Assembly: GCA_015490675.1 (NCBI GenBank)
Contig: WFXI01000236.1
Coordinates: 1-35,109 of the forward strand
Direction of reading: 5' to 3'
DNA from: Hydrogenothermaceae bacterium
GTDB taxonomy: Bacteria > Aquificota > Aquificia > Aquificales > Hydrogenothermaceae
Length of the DNA stretch: 35,109 nucleotides
Position 1 is the stretch's first letter; each line of letters starts with the position of its first letter. The translations under genes were made by a program, and so were the position numbers. Below, piece by piece: positions 26,232 through 35,109 of this stretch. A model generated the notes under the pieces. It made no database searches. It had not been told where the DNA came from and was given only the letters and a program-made list of their open reading frames with translations.

Positions 26232-26704
26232 GATTTGTTGTTCAACATAAAAAAGCTGTTTATATAAATTTTCTAGTTATTTTATTCTCTTTGGCTATTT
26301 ATCCATTTCTGGCTCTTTATGTTTTATTTAAATATTTTACAAATGAGCTCTTCCCAAAAGATATAGTCCTTGCTTTACAGGGAAATCCTGAAGAGTTCTT
26401 AGAACCAAAATCTTTAGAAGCTATTATTGAAGCAATTCACATAGAAAGTTTTCTTTCTATAATCTTGTTTTTAACAATATTATCTATCTTCATAAGGGTA
26501 AATATATCTGATAAAGTAAAAATCTTCACAAGTTTGTTTTTATTTTTGTTTTATTTAGGATATATTTTTTCAATTTTTGCTATAAAGTTTGGATTAAATG
26601 CTTTTAGTTATGTATATTTTGCTTCGTTTATTGGATTTATTTCTTTATCTTTTATCGTTAACACTATAAATTTGTTTTCATTTTTAACAGGTAAAATAAA
26701 ATGA
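26228..26704 (+). CDS. Four-helix membrane protein next to the FMN-binding gene
   Basis: 158 residues, ATG overlapping the end of the previous gene (ATGA). Four hydrophobic helices at about 14-37, 70-90, 97-120 and 128-152. Between helices 1 and 2 is a polar stretch (FPKDIVLALQGNPEEFLEP) and the segment AIHIESFLSIILFLT, which matches a similar place in the next gene. I do not recognise a family. The tight coupling with an exported FMN protein suggests that it is a membrane partner in flavin-based electron transfer, but no haem-ligand His pairs typical of cytochrome b are obvious. Confidence 0.65.
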   Translation: MRFVVQHKKAVYINFLVILFSLAIYPFLALYVLFKYFTNELFPKDIVLALQGNPEEFLEPKSLEAIIEAIHIESFLSIILFLTILSIFIRVNISDKVKIFTSLFLFLFYLGYIFSIFAIKFGLNAFSYVYFASFIGFISLSFIVNTINLFSFLTGKIK

Positions 26705-27111
26705 AGGTAATATCTGTTGTAGCAATTCTTTTTGGTTTGATTTGTTTTATACAGATTTTTTCAGGAATTTATCTGTTTTTTATAAGATATCCTATTGAAA
26801 TTTTAAACGAACCTTTAAATAAAAGTTTACTTGGACTTGTAGAAGTAGCTTTCCCACATTTTTTAGCAATTTCATTAACAGTATTTATTATTCTTCATCT
26901 TTTCTACTTTTTCAAAGTGAACTTAAAAATATTTGTTTTTGCATTTATATTTTTCATTTCTGGAATGCTTGATATAATCTCGAATTTTTTAATAGTATAT
27001 CTATCTTCTAAATTTTATCTTTTAAAGCTTATGTCCTTTCTAACATTTGAAATTTGCTTTTTTATAGCCTGTATATCTCTAATACTATTATTTAAGAAAC
27101 GGCTTACTTAA
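26701..27111 (+). CDS. Four-helix membrane protein, probable paralogue of the preceding gene
   Basis: 136 residues, starting with ATG that overlaps the preceding stop (ATGA). Four hydrophobic helices at about 5-27, 50-71, 77-98 and 107-130. Helix 2 region LVEVAFPHFLAISLTVFIILHLFYFFKVNLKIF parallels AIHIESFLSIILFLTILSIFIRV in the previous gene, including a His just before the helix. Family not recognised. Convergent with the rhodanese gene, overlapping its end by 8 bases. Confidence 0.6.
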   Translation: MKVISVVAILFGLICFIQIFSGIYLFFIRYPIEILNEPLNKSLLGLVEVAFPHFLAISLTVFIILHLFYFFKVNLKIFVFAFIFFISGMLDIISNFLIVYLSSKFYLLKLMSFLTFEICFFIACISLILLFKKRLT

Positions 27112-27481
27112 ATCCTTTTTCTACAGGTAAACCTGCCTTTTTCCATTCTAAAATACCACCTTTTAAGTTATAGACATTTTTTATTCCCATATTTTCTAAA
27201 GCTTTAGAAGCAACAACACTTCTATTACCACTTCTACAATAAACTAAAACTTTTTTATTTCTTAATCCTTCTAAATATATGTATCTAAAAAGCTGAACAG
27301 GAATTAAGTTAGCACCTTTTATGTGTCCTTCTTCTGCGAACTCTTTTGGAGTTCTAACATCTAGAATAACTACATCTTTTTCTTTCATAAGTTTTGCAAA
27401 AGTTTTTGCATCTATGTTTTCAAATGCAAACGAAAAAGATATAGTTAAAAGTGTTATCATATATAAATATATATGTTTCAT
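27104..27481 (-). CDS. Exported rhodanese-domain protein
   Basis: 125 residues. A signal peptide (KHIYLYMITLLTISFSFA) precedes one rhodanese domain: VVILDVRTPKEFAEEGHIKGANLIP, and the active-site loop VYCRSGNRS with nucleophile Cys82. The family transfers sulfane sulfur to thiophilic acceptors; single-domain exported forms occur in sulfur-oxidising bacteria. A minus-strand TATAAT (27519-27514) lies 33 bases upstream of the ATG, with AAGGAGAT as ribosome-binding site. In a sulfur-using thermophile a role in periplasmic sulfur handling is plausible. Confidence 0.88.
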   Translation of the reverse strand: MKHIYLYMITLLTISFSFAFENIDAKTFAKLMKEKDVVILDVRTPKEFAEEGHIKGANLIPVQLFRYIYLEGLRNKKVLVYCRSGNRSVVASKALENMGIKNVYNLKGGILEWKKAGLPVEKGFK

Positions 27482-27585
27482 ACTGTAATCTCCTTATTTT
27501 AATATTCTGATATATTATAACTTGAATAATTTATTTATTGATATAACTTTTTTCAAGCCAAAAACAATACAAAAAGGGGAATTCT

Positions 27586-28932
27586 ATGTATAGAGTTGCA
27601 ATAGTAGGAAGACCAAATGTTGGTAAATCTTCTCTTTTTAATAGGATTGTAGGAAAGAGAAAAGCAATAGTTGAAGATATCCCAGGGGTTACTAGAGATA
27701 GACTAATATCTACAGCAGAATGGAGAGGTATACCTTTCGAAGTTGTAGATACAGGTGGATACATAGACACAGATAAAGACCAATTTGCACCATACATTCA
27801 AGAGCAAGTGAAAAAAGAGCTTGATGATGCAGATGCATTTATTTTAGTTGTTGATTCAAGAACAGGTTTAACAGAAGCAGATAAAGATGTTGCAAGGCTT
27901 TTACATCAAACAAAAAAACCTGTTTATGTTGCTGTTAATAAAATAGATAACCCTTTACAGGAAGACTTAATATACGAATTCTACGAACTTGGTTTTGATA
28001 AAGTATTTCCAGTATCTACAATACAAAAAAACGGAGTGGCAGACCTCTTAGATGCTGTGGTTGAAGATATACCAGATTACGAAATAGAAGCTTCAAAAAA
28101 AGAAATCAAAGAAGAAGAAAAACAAAAATCAGATGAAATTAAAGTTGCAATTGTAGGAAAACCAAATGCAGGAAAATCATCATTGTTAAATGCTATAACT
28201 GGAGAAGAAAGAGCTTTAGTTTCAAATATTCCAGGAACTACAAGAGATACAGTTGATACAGTTTTAGAAATAGATGGGAAAAGATACAGATTTTTAGATA
28301 CTGCAGGCCTAAGAAAAAAATCAAAGGTAGACTACGGAGTTGAGTTTTTTAGTGTAGGAAGAACATTAGATGCAATAAAGAAAGCTGATGTTATAGTTCA
28401 TGTAATAGATGCAAATCAAGGAGCAACAGAGCAAGACCAAAAAATAGCCCATTTAGCTCAAAAATACTACAAACCTGTTGTTATAGCTATAAATAAAATA
28501 GACACAATTCCAAATAAAAGAGAAGTCATAAATGCTTTAATAAATCAAGTTAGAGAGAAATTGTATTTTCTTCCGTATGCACCAATAGTTTTAGTTTCTG
28601 CCAAAAAGAAAAAAGGTATTGATAAACTTTTAAAAGAGATAGAAGAAGTATATGAACAGGTATGGAAAAGGGTTTCAACTGGTAAACTAAATAGAGCTAT
28701 AAAGCAACTTTTATCTTTACAGGCACCACCAACATACAGAGGAAAACCACTAAAAATATACTATGCAACACAGCTAGAGGGAAAACCACCTTGTTTTTTA
28801 ATGTTTGTGAATTATCCAGAAGGATTTAAAGAAAGTTATGTGAAGTATTTAGAAAATAACTTAAGAAAACTACTAGACTTAGAAAAAGCCCCTATAAAAT
28901 TACTCTTTAGAGATAGACATACACAAGATTAA
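27586..28932 (+). CDS. der: GTPase Der (EngA), ribosome assembly
   Basis: 448 residues. Two tandem GTPase domains with P-loops GRPNVGKS (8-15) and GKPNAGKS (191-198), each with its DT(A/G)G and NKID motifs, then a C-terminal KH-like domain ending KLLFRDRH. Der is the double-domain GTPase needed for 50S maturation. The sequence has the DxxG of both domains (DTGGY, DTAGL). Starts with ATG after AAAAAGGGGAATTCT. The antisense ORF 27531-27797 is a shadow. Confidence 0.97.
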   Translation: MYRVAIVGRPNVGKSSLFNRIVGKRKAIVEDIPGVTRDRLISTAEWRGIPFEVVDTGGYIDTDKDQFAPYIQEQVKKELDDADAFILVVDSRTGLTEADKDVARLLHQTKKPVYVAVNKIDNPLQEDLIYEFYELGFDKVFPVSTIQKNGVADLLDAVVEDIPDYEIEASKKEIKEEEKQKSDEIKVAIVGKPNAGKSSLLNAITGEERALVSNIPGTTRDTVDTVLEIDGKRYRFLDTAGLRKKSKVDYGVEFFSVGRTLDAIKKADVIVHVIDANQGATEQDQKIAHLAQKYYKPVVIAINKIDTIPNKREVINALINQVREKLYFLPYAPIVLVSAKKKKGIDKLLKEIEEVYEQVWKRVSTGKLNRAIKQLLSLQAPPTYRGKPLKIYYATQLEGKPPCFLMFVNYPEGFKESYVKYLENNLRKLLDLEKAPIKLLFRDRHTQD

Positions 28933-28980
28933 AAGCTTAATGTTAAAATAATTCTAATTACTACTTTCGAGGTATCTTAT

Positions 28981-30993
28981 ATGTCTGAATGTAAATTTTC
29001 AGATATTGATACTCTATGTGTCAATACTATCAGAGTTCTTTCCTTAGACCAAGTTCAAACTGCAAAATCAGGACATCCAGGAATGCCACTTGGAGCTGCA
29101 CCTGTAGCTTATGTTCTATGGGATAGATTTTTAAAACACAACCCGAAAAATCCAAACTGGTTTAATAGAGATAGATTTATACTTTCTGCTGGACATGCTT
29201 CTGCTCTTTTATACTCTCTGCTCCATTTGTATGGATATGATTTACCTCTTGAAGAATTAAAAAGATTTAGACAGTGGGGAAGTAAAACACCAGGACATCC
29301 AGAATATGGGCATACTCCAGGAGTAGAAGCTACAACTGGACCATTAGGACAGGGATTTGGAATGGGCGTTGGTATGGCAATAGCTGAATGTTATATGGCT
29401 AATTACTTTAATAGAGATGGATTTAATGTAGTTGACCATTATACCTACGCCCTTGTATCAGATGGAGATTTAATGGAAGGAATTTCTTATGAAGCTGCTG
29501 CATTGGCAGGTAGATTAAAACTTGGAAAACTCATCTATATTTATGATGATAATGGAATAACAATAGATGGAAAAACAGATATTGCATGGAATGAAGATAT
29601 AGAACTTCGTTTTAAGGCAGCTGGATGGCATGTAATAACAGTTCCAGATGGAAATGATTTAGAAGCAGTTTATGGAGCTATAAAAGCTGCTCAAGATGAA
29701 AAAGAAAAACCATCTTTAATAAGAGTAAAAACCCACATTGGTTGTTGCTCTCCAAAACAGGATAATCCAGCTGTTCACGGAGCACCTATGTCAGATGAAG
29801 AAGCTAAAGCTACAAAGAAAGCTTTTGGATTTCCTGAAGATAAGATGTTTTATATTCCAGAAGAAGCTTTAAATCACTTTAGAGAAGCTATAGAAAGAGG
29901 AAAAAAGCAGGAAGAAGAATGGAACAAAATGTTTTCCGAATATGAAAGGGCATATCCAGAGCTTGCAAAGGAATTTAAACAATGGATAAATGGAGAACTT
30001 CCAGAAGATTTATTTGATGATATGCCACAATTTGAAGCAGGAAAATCTGTAGCAACAAGATCTGCTTCTGGGGAAGTTTTAAATAAACTTGCAGATAAAT
30101 TACCTAATATAATTGGTGGTTCTGCAGACTTAGCATCTTCAAATAAAGTTGTTTTAAAAGGGAAAGGAGACTTTTATTGCGATAGTCCTTCAGGGAGAAA
30201 TATCCATTTTGGTATTAGAGAACATGCTATGGGAACTGCTGTAAATGGAATGGCACTTCATGGAGGAATAATACCTTTTGGAGCTACATTCTTTGTTTTT
30301 ACAAACTACATGAGAGCATCTATTAGACTAGCAGCACTTATGGACATACACTCTATCTTTGTATTTACCCACGATAGTATTGGTGTTGGAGAAGATGGTC
30401 CAACACATCAGCCTATAGAGCACTTAATGGCATTTAGAATTATGCCAAATATGACCTTAATAAGACCTGCAGATGCAAATGAAACAGTAAAAGCCTGGGA
30501 AATAGCTATAAAAAGGAAAAAACCTGTAATGCTTGTTTTAACAAGACAAAATGTTCCCGTAATTGATAAGTCTAAATACCCTGTTGGAGAAGGGGTAGAA
30601 AAGGGAGCTTACTTATTAGTTGAATATGAAAATCCAGATGTGGTTTTAATTGGTACAGGTTCAGAAGTTCATCTTTGTATAGAAGCTTCAGAGAAATTAA
30701 AAGAAAAAAGTATAAAGGCAAATGTAGTTTCTATGCCTTCTTGGGAATTGTTCTTTGAACAGGATAAAGAATACCAAAATAAAGTAATACCTAAAGATGT
30801 TCCAAAAGTTGTAGTTGAAGCAGGAGTAAAAACTGGTTGGAGAGATGTTGTTGGAGAAAATGCAGTTATAATAGGACTTGAAGGATATGGAGCTTCTGCA
30901 CCTGGAAATGTTCTAATGGAAAAGTTTGGTTTTACTGTAGAAAATGTAGTAAATAATGCTCTAGAAATTCTAAATCAAAAAGTAACTAACTAA
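28981..30993 (+). CDS. tkt: Transketolase
   Basis: 670 residues, the usual transketolase length. Thiamine diphosphate-dependent two-carbon transfer in the pentose phosphate pathway, cytoplasm. Seen: [30 protein letters not shown], the TPP motif [22 protein letters not shown], and the C-terminal IGTGSEVHL phosphate-binding region. The pyrimidine-domain motif FGIREHAMG is intact with its catalytic Glu. Preceded by GAGGTATCTTAT and followed by a terminator, so it may be transcribed alone or with der. Confidence 0.97.
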   Translation: MSECKFSDIDTLCVNTIRVLSLDQVQTAKSGHPGMPLGAAPVAYVLWDRFLKHNPKNPNWFNRDRFILSAGHASALLYSLLHLYGYDLPLEELKRFRQWGSKTPGHPEYGHTPGVEATTGPLGQGFGMGVGMAIAECYMANYFNRDGFNVVDHYTYALVSDGDLMEGISYEAAALAGRLKLGKLIYIYDDNGITIDGKTDIAWNEDIELRFKAAGWHVITVPDGNDLEAVYGAIKAAQDEKEKPSLIRVKTHIGCCSPKQDNPAVHGAPMSDEEAKATKKAFGFPEDKMFYIPEEALNHFREAIERGKKQEEEWNKMFSEYERAYPELAKEFKQWINGELPEDLFDDMPQFEAGKSVATRSASGEVLNKLADKLPNIIGGSADLASSNKVVLKGKGDFYCDSPSGRNIHFGIREHAMGTAVNGMALHGGIIPFGATFFVFTNYMRASIRLAALMDIHSIFVFTHDSIGVGEDGPTHQPIEHLMAFRIMPNMTLIRPADANETVKAWEIAIKRKKPVMLVLTRQNVPVIDKSKYPVGEGVEKGAYLLVEYENPDVVLIGTGSEVHLCIEASEKLKEKSIKANVVSMPSWELFFEQDKEYQNKVIPKDVPKVVVEAGVKTGWRDVVGENAVIIGLEGYGASAPGNVLMEKFGFTVENVVNNALEILNQKVTN

Positions 30994-31003
30994 AAAAATC
31001 TCA

Positions 31004-31025
31004 GGGGGGTTTTATTCCCCTTTTT
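31004..31025 (+). terminator. Probable intrinsic terminator after tkt
   Basis: GGGGGG-TTTTATT-CCCC followed by TTTTT, eleven bases after the tkt stop. The stem is 4 GC pairs with possible G-U extension, so a fair but not strong terminator. A promoter candidate for hemN follows. Confidence 0.65.
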
Positions 31026-31038
31026 CACAAAAATTTCC

Positions 31039-31066
31039 TTGCAAGTTTAACAATTTAATGTATAGT
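31039..31066 (+). promoter_or_regulatory. Promoter candidate for hemN
   Basis: TTGCAA (31039-31044), 16-base spacer, TATAGT (31061-31066), placed between the tkt terminator and hemN, about 35 bases upstream of the ATG. Confidence 0.5.
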
Positions 31067-31101
31067 ATATTTTTAACCACTAACTATATGGAGATTTAAA
31101 A

Positions 31102-32487
31102 ATGTCTGTTTTGCCTCAAGATGTTAAGTTTGACATAGATTTAATCAAAAAGTATGCAAAACCTGCCCCAAGATACACAAGTTATCCAACAGCTCAAGAA
31201 TTTACAGAAGAATTTACTGCAGAAGACTATAAGCAAAAACTAATAGAGTCAAATGAAAGGAAAACACCTTTATCTTTATATTTTCATATACCATTTTGTG
31301 AGGAAGCCTGTCATTTTTGTGGATGTAATGTAATTATCACACGAAGAAAAGAAGTTTCTAATCCATATTTAGAGCATGTATATAAAGAAATGGATATAGC
31401 TTCTAAATATATAGATAAAGATAGAAAAGTCGTTCAACTACACTGGGGAGGAGGAACACCTAATTACTTAGAAGATGACCAAACAGTCCATCTATTTAAT
31501 GAAATAAAGAAAAGATTTAACTTTGACGAAAATGCAGAAATTTCTATAGAAATAGACCCGAGACATGTAGATAGAGACAGGATATTCTTACTTAGAGAAC
31601 TTGGATTTAATAGAATAAGTTTTGGAATTCAGGATTTTAATCCAAAAGTGCAACAGGCTGTTAATAGAATTCAACCAGAGGAAATGATATTTAATGTAAT
31701 GAGATGGATTAGGGAAGCTGAATTTGAAAGTGTAAATATAGATTTAATATATGGTCTTCCATATCAAACACTGGAAACATTCACAGACACAGTAGAAAAA
31801 ACTATAAAATTAAATCCCGATAGAATAGCAAACTTTAACTTCGCTTATGTACCATGGCTAAAAAGACTTCAAAGAATGATAGACCCAAAAACTTTACCTC
31901 CTCCAGAAGAAAAACTAGAAATTTTAAAAATGACGATAGATAAGCTAACAAAAGCAGGATACATATTTATAGGAATGGACCATTTTGCAAAACCTGATGA
32001 TGAACTTGCCGTAGCACAGAGAGAAAGAACATTGCATAGAAACTTTCAAGGATATACTACCCACGCAGAGGCAGAACTTATAGGTTTTGGAGCAACATCT
32101 ATAAGTATGCTATATGACGCATATGCACAGAATGCAAAAACATTAAGAGATTACTACGAACCAATAGAAAGAGGAGAACTTCCAACTTTAAGGGGAGTAA
32201 AACTAAACGAAGATGATATTATTAGAAGAGATGTAATTATGAGACTAATGTCTCATTTTCAACTTTACAAGGGAGAAATTGAAGAAAAATATAATATAAA
32301 CTTTGATGAATACTTTGCAGAAGAGTTAGAAAGATTAAAAGAGCAAGAACAAGATGGTCTTTTAAAAATATACAAAGATAGAATAGATGTTACCCCAGCA
32401 GGAAGACTTTTAATAAGAAACATAGCAGTTAACTTTGACATTTACACAATGGCTAAAAAAGAAAAAAGATTCTCACAGGCTATTTAA
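31102..32487 (+). CDS. hemN: Oxygen-independent coproporphyrinogen III oxidase
   Basis: 461 residues, a radical SAM enzyme that decarboxylates coproporphyrinogen III to protoporphyrinogen IX in haem synthesis. [15 protein letters not shown] carries Cys66, Cys70 and Cys73 (CX3CX2C, 4Fe-4S) followed by Cys75. [12 protein letters not shown] and [12 protein letters not shown] are characteristic of genuine HemN as opposed to HemW, as are length and the PRYTSYPTA start. GATTGGAGATTT-like GGAG lies upstream of the ATG. Cytoplasmic. It would serve the cytochromes of this organism. Confidence 0.96.
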   Translation: MSVLPQDVKFDIDLIKKYAKPAPRYTSYPTAQEFTEEFTAEDYKQKLIESNERKTPLSLYFHIPFCEEACHFCGCNVIITRRKEVSNPYLEHVYKEMDIASKYIDKDRKVVQLHWGGGTPNYLEDDQTVHLFNEIKKRFNFDENAEISIEIDPRHVDRDRIFLLRELGFNRISFGIQDFNPKVQQAVNRIQPEEMIFNVMRWIREAEFESVNIDLIYGLPYQTLETFTDTVEKTIKLNPDRIANFNFAYVPWLKRLQRMIDPKTLPPPEEKLEILKMTIDKLTKAGYIFIGMDHFAKPDDELAVAQRERTLHRNFQGYTTHAEAELIGFGATSISMLYDAYAQNAKTLRDYYEPIERGELPTLRGVKLNEDDIIRRDVIMRLMSHFQLYKGEIEEKYNINFDEYFAEELERLKEQEQDGLLKIYKDRIDVTPAGRLLIRNIAVNFDIYTMAKKEKRFSQAI

Positions 32488-32498
32488 GGAGAGGATAG

Positions 32499-33158
32499 AT
32501 GAAGATGGTTGTATATTTAGCTTTATTTTTATTTAGCTTTACTTTTGCATATGAAGAAGGACAACTTATAGGTAAAAAAGCTCCAGATTTTACATTTTTA
32601 GGAGAGGAGTGTATTTACTATCCAACAGATATTTATTACAGAGAGAACGGAGAAATTAAGAAAAGATGTAAAGAATACCATCTAAAAGATATACTCAAAA
32701 AAGGAAAACCAGTTGTTATTATATTTTGGGCAATCGGAGATAGGGCTGGAACTTACTATTTCTTACCTGAAATGAATAAACTTTATGATAAATATAAAGA
32801 TAAAGTAGAATTTATGGCAGTATTACTTTCAAAGTCCGACGGTAAGGAAGTTCAGGAAGCAAAAAAATTCATTCCTCTAAAAATTCCAGTTTATAGAGCT
32901 TATAGTGACGCAATAGTTAACTACAATATATCTAAAATTGATGTTCCTTATTTAGTATTTATAACTCCAGATGGAAAAATCCAAAGAGTTTTACTTAGAC
33001 CAGAATCAACCACAAGATTAATAGAAGATAAAGAAGGAGTTCACAATTATAAACCAACAAAAGAACAACTATCTCAAGATAGATTTGCAATTCATAAAGA
33101 TATAATAGCCCAAAGTATCAAAGACATAGAAAAATTCATACAACAACTAATTAAATAA
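32499..33158 (+). CDS. Exported thioredoxin-fold (TlpA/peroxiredoxin-like) protein lacking CXXC
   Basis: 219 residues. Signal peptide MKMVVYLALFLFSFTFA. A thioredoxin-like fold follows, with GKKAPDFTFLG, VVIIFWAIGDRAGTYYFLPEMNKLYDKY and the cis-Pro strand DVPYLVFITPDGKI. The place of the redox CXXC (WCGPC in TlpA) is GDRAG, so the usual dithiol is absent. Two other cysteines remain before it, Cys38 and Cys57. It may be redox-inactive, a scaffold, or use those cysteines. Ribosome-binding site AAGGAGAGGATAG; a second Met two codons later (MVVY) is an alternative start. Eleven bases after hemN. Confidence 0.75.
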   Translation: MKMVVYLALFLFSFTFAYEEGQLIGKKAPDFTFLGEECIYYPTDIYYRENGEIKKRCKEYHLKDILKKGKPVVIIFWAIGDRAGTYYFLPEMNKLYDKYKDKVEFMAVLLSKSDGKEVQEAKKFIPLKIPVYRAYSDAIVNYNISKIDVPYLVFITPDGKIQRVLLRPESTTRLIEDKEGVHNYKPTKEQLSQDRFAIHKDIIAQSIKDIEKFIQQLIK

Positions 33159-34159
33159 TGAAATTTGTTATCTGGCAAACTGCCTTCTTAGGGGATTTAA
33201 TCTTAACTACTCCCCTTATTTCTTCTTTGAAGGCTTTATATCCAGATAGCCATATATCACTAATAGCAAAGCCTTTTGGAAAAGAAGTTTTAAAAAATAA
33301 TCCTTACTTAGATGAACTAATAATTTTTGATAAAAAAAAGCAGTCTACGTTTTCATTAATAAAAAAACTTAAAGTATCAAAATTTGATATAGCAATTTCA
33401 CCTCATAGGTCTCACAGAGCTTCATATTCCCTATTTTTAGCAAGGATTCCAGAAAGAATAGGCTTTGATAAAGCAGGTTTTTCTTTTTTATACACAAAAA
33501 GGGCAAAACATACATTTGATGGAACCCACGAAATAGATAGGAACTTCAGACTTTTGGAGTTTTTACCTAATTTTGATAAAAATAAACTTCAAAAGTATCC
33601 TCAAATTTTCTTAACAGAAGAAGAAAACAATTTTTATAAAAACTTTACCCTTGAAAAAAACAATTACATTGTAGTTGCTCCAGGTTCAAAATGGCAAACA
33701 AAAAAATGGACAGAAGAAGGTTTTAGAGAAGTTATAAAAAGATTATCAGAGGATTTTAAAATAGTTTTAATTGGAGGAAAAGAAGACATTCAAACATCAG
33801 AAAAAATTTTGGAAGGTTTAAATATTAAAAATATAATAAATATAACAGGAAAAACTAATCTAAGACAAAGTTTTTCAATAATAAAAAATGCGAAGGCATT
33901 AATATCTAATGACTCTGCACCTGTTCATATGGCAGTTGCATTTAACACACCAGTTGTTGATATATATGGTCCAACAACAACAGATTTAGGGTTTTACCCT
34001 TATAGAAATGGAATTGTAGTAGAAATAAAAAACTTAAATTGTAGACCTTGCGGATTACACGGACATAATCAATGTCCAGAAAAGCATTTTAAGTGTATGA
34101 AGTTGATTTCACCAGATATGGTAATAAATTCTCTAGAAAAACTTTTATCAAGGAATTAA
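33158..34159 (+). CDS. waaF: Lipopolysaccharide heptosyltransferase (GT9 family)
   Basis: 333 residues. Glycosyltransferase family 9, adding heptose to the inner core of lipopolysaccharide on the cytosolic face. Seen: WQTAFLGDLILTTPLISSLKALYPDS at the start, VVAPGSKWQTKKWTEEGF, LIGGKEDIQTSEKIL and SNDSAPVHMAVAFNTPVVDIYGPTTTDLGFYPY, the conserved nucleotide-sugar region. The C-terminal cysteine cluster CRPCGLHGHNQCPEKHFKC fits the heptosyltransferase II pattern. TAATG overlap with the preceding gene. Whether it is II or another heptosyltransferase cannot be settled. Confidence 0.88.
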   Translation: MKFVIWQTAFLGDLILTTPLISSLKALYPDSHISLIAKPFGKEVLKNNPYLDELIIFDKKKQSTFSLIKKLKVSKFDIAISPHRSHRASYSLFLARIPERIGFDKAGFSFLYTKRAKHTFDGTHEIDRNFRLLEFLPNFDKNKLQKYPQIFLTEEENNFYKNFTLEKNNYIVVAPGSKWQTKKWTEEGFREVIKRLSEDFKIVLIGGKEDIQTSEKILEGLNIKNIINITGKTNLRQSFSIIKNAKALISNDSAPVHMAVAFNTPVVDIYGPTTTDLGFYPYRNGIVVEIKNLNCRPCGLHGHNQCPEKHFKCMKLISPDMVINSLEKLLSRN

Positions 34160-35109
34160 ATGAGATTAACATTTAAAGATAAACAAGAATATAAAAACTA
34201 CTTTTTACCTCTTATAGAAGCAGAAAGAAAAGCAGAAAAAGAATTTCATATTAATGAAATAAAGAAATTATCAGGAAAAGAAAGAGAAAAGAAAGGAAGA
34301 GCAATATTAAACTGTAAAGCAAAATTTTTAGGAGATTATATAGGAGGTTTTTATCTATACAAATTCTCAAGGAGTCAAATGCCTAAACATCAAATAAATG
34401 TTGGAGATTTAGTTCTTGTAAGTAAAAAAAATCCTCTAAAAGATGGAATTGAAGCAACAGTTTTAGAGAAAGGAAGTAAATATTTAACTTTAGTTATATC
34501 TCAAAAATTAAATGTAAAACCAAAATATAGAATAGACCTTTATGTAAATGACATTACCTTTAAAAGAATGGAAGAAGCTTTAGAAGATTTTACCAACAAC
34601 AAAAACACCTTTAATGAAGAGATAATTTTAGGCAAAAAGAAGCCAGAATATACAGATAACAATTTAAATATAGAGTTTCAAAACAAAAACTTAAATCAGT
34701 ATCAAAAAGAAGCAGTAGAAAAATCAATCTTTGCAAAAGAACTTTTTCTGATTCACGGTCCACCAGGAACAGGTAAAACAACAACTTTAATAGAAAGTAT
34801 TATTCAGCATATAAAATTAGGAAAGAAAATATTAGCCACTGCAGATAGCAATACTGCTGTAGATAATTTAGTTGAGGGACTTTTAAAATACAATGTTAAT
34901 CTAGTAAGAATAGGACATCCAGCAAGAGTTAGAGAAGATATTTTGTCTCAATCTTTAGATATAAAGTTAACCAAGCACAAAAAATATCAAAAAATTAGAG
35001 AATTAGAAAATAAAATTCAAAAACTAAAAGCAGAACAAGAACAATTCCAAAAACCAGTTCCATCAAAAAGAAGAGGGTTAACAGATGAAGAAATTGTTAT
35101 GTATGCAAA
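34160..35109 (+). CDS. DNA2/NAM7-type (SF1B) helicase, 5' part
   Basis: Open from ATG 34160, immediately after the waaF stop, to the window edge (316 codons, no stop). A beta-rich N-terminal region of about 160 residues (VGDLVLVSKKNPLKDGIEATV) resembles the 1B/OB region of IGHMBP2/UPF1-type helicases. LNQYQKEAVEKSI then HGPPGTGKTTTLIESI (Walker A about residues 200-208) and ILATADSNTAVDNLVEGLL (motif Ia) place it in SF1B. Later motifs lie outside the window. The nucleic-acid substrate is unknown. Confidence 0.9.
   Translation, partial: MRLTFKDKQEYKNYFLPLIEAERKAEKEFHINEIKKLSGKEREKKGRAILNCKAKFLGDYIGGFYLYKFSRSQMPKHQINVGDLVLVSKKNPLKDGIEATVLEKGSKYLTLVISQKLNVKPKYRIDLYVNDITFKRMEEALEDFTNNKNTFNEEIILGKKKPEYTDNNLNIEFQNKNLNQYQKEAVEKSIFAKELFLIHGPPGTGKTTTLIESIIQHIKLGKKILATADSNTAVDNLVEGLLKYNVNLVRIGHPARVREDILSQSLDIKLTKHKKYQKIRELENKIQKLKAEQEQFQKPVPSKRRGLTDEEIVMYA

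Overview
The window is AT-rich bacterial chromosome. AGA-biased arginine codons, Lys/Glu/Ile-rich proteins, waaF (so a Gram-negative envelope), a signal-peptide porin, multihaem cytochrome biogenesis-type lipoprotein targets and an archaeal-looking prefoldin together suggest a thermophilic member of the Aquificota, most like Hydrogenothermaceae such as Sulfurihydrogenibium. That assignment is inference from protein character; no search was run.

Region 1 (1-15652) is the translation super-operon, all on the plus strand: the tuf 3' end, then the S10 block (rpsJ to rpsQ), the spc block (rplN to rplO, secY, adk, map, infA, rpmJ) and the alpha block (rpsM, rpsK, rpsD, rpoA, rplQ), followed by a YggT-family membrane protein. 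Gene order is canonical. Two genes too short for the ORF track, rpmD and rpmJ, are present and intact. The only sizeable gap, 83 bases, falls exactly at the S10/spc boundary and contains a plausible promoter.

Region 2 (15649-18742) holds two unrecognised minus-strand genes that overlap by ATGA (a soluble protein, then a membrane protein with a cytosolic C-terminal domain), and a plus-strand pair (aldo/keto reductase, gamma-glutamylcyclotransferase-like).

Region 3 (18748-21709, minus) is the most interesting part: a compact five-gene operon that I do not recognise as a described system. In order of transcription it encodes an unknown 230-aa protein, a 241-aa protein with features of CRISPR-type RAMP proteins (Csm5-like) although no CRISPR array or other cas gene is visible, a prefoldin alpha homologue, a 57-aa miniature prefoldin beta missed by the ORF track, and a secreted YfdX-family protein. 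A terminator-like hairpin lies inside the mini-beta gene, upstream of yfdX, and a terminator for the operon lies inside the 3' end of the convergent gene.

Region 4 (21821-27111) is a divergent redox/envelope module. On the minus strand are an outer-membrane porin, a DUF2325-type protein with an extra cysteine cluster, and a dihaem c-type cytochrome lipoprotein. On the plus strand are an exported FMN-binding-domain protein and two small four-helix membrane proteins that look like tandem paralogues. A 7-bp inverted repeat sits between the two arms.

Region 5 (27104-35109) contains an exported rhodanese (minus) and then plus-strand der, tkt, hemN, a thioredoxin-fold protein without the CXXC motif, waaF and the 5' part of a DNA2/NAM7-type helicase cut by the window edge. 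No rRNA, tRNA, insertion sequence or CRISPR array was seen, and no gene-free stretch exceeds 300 bases.
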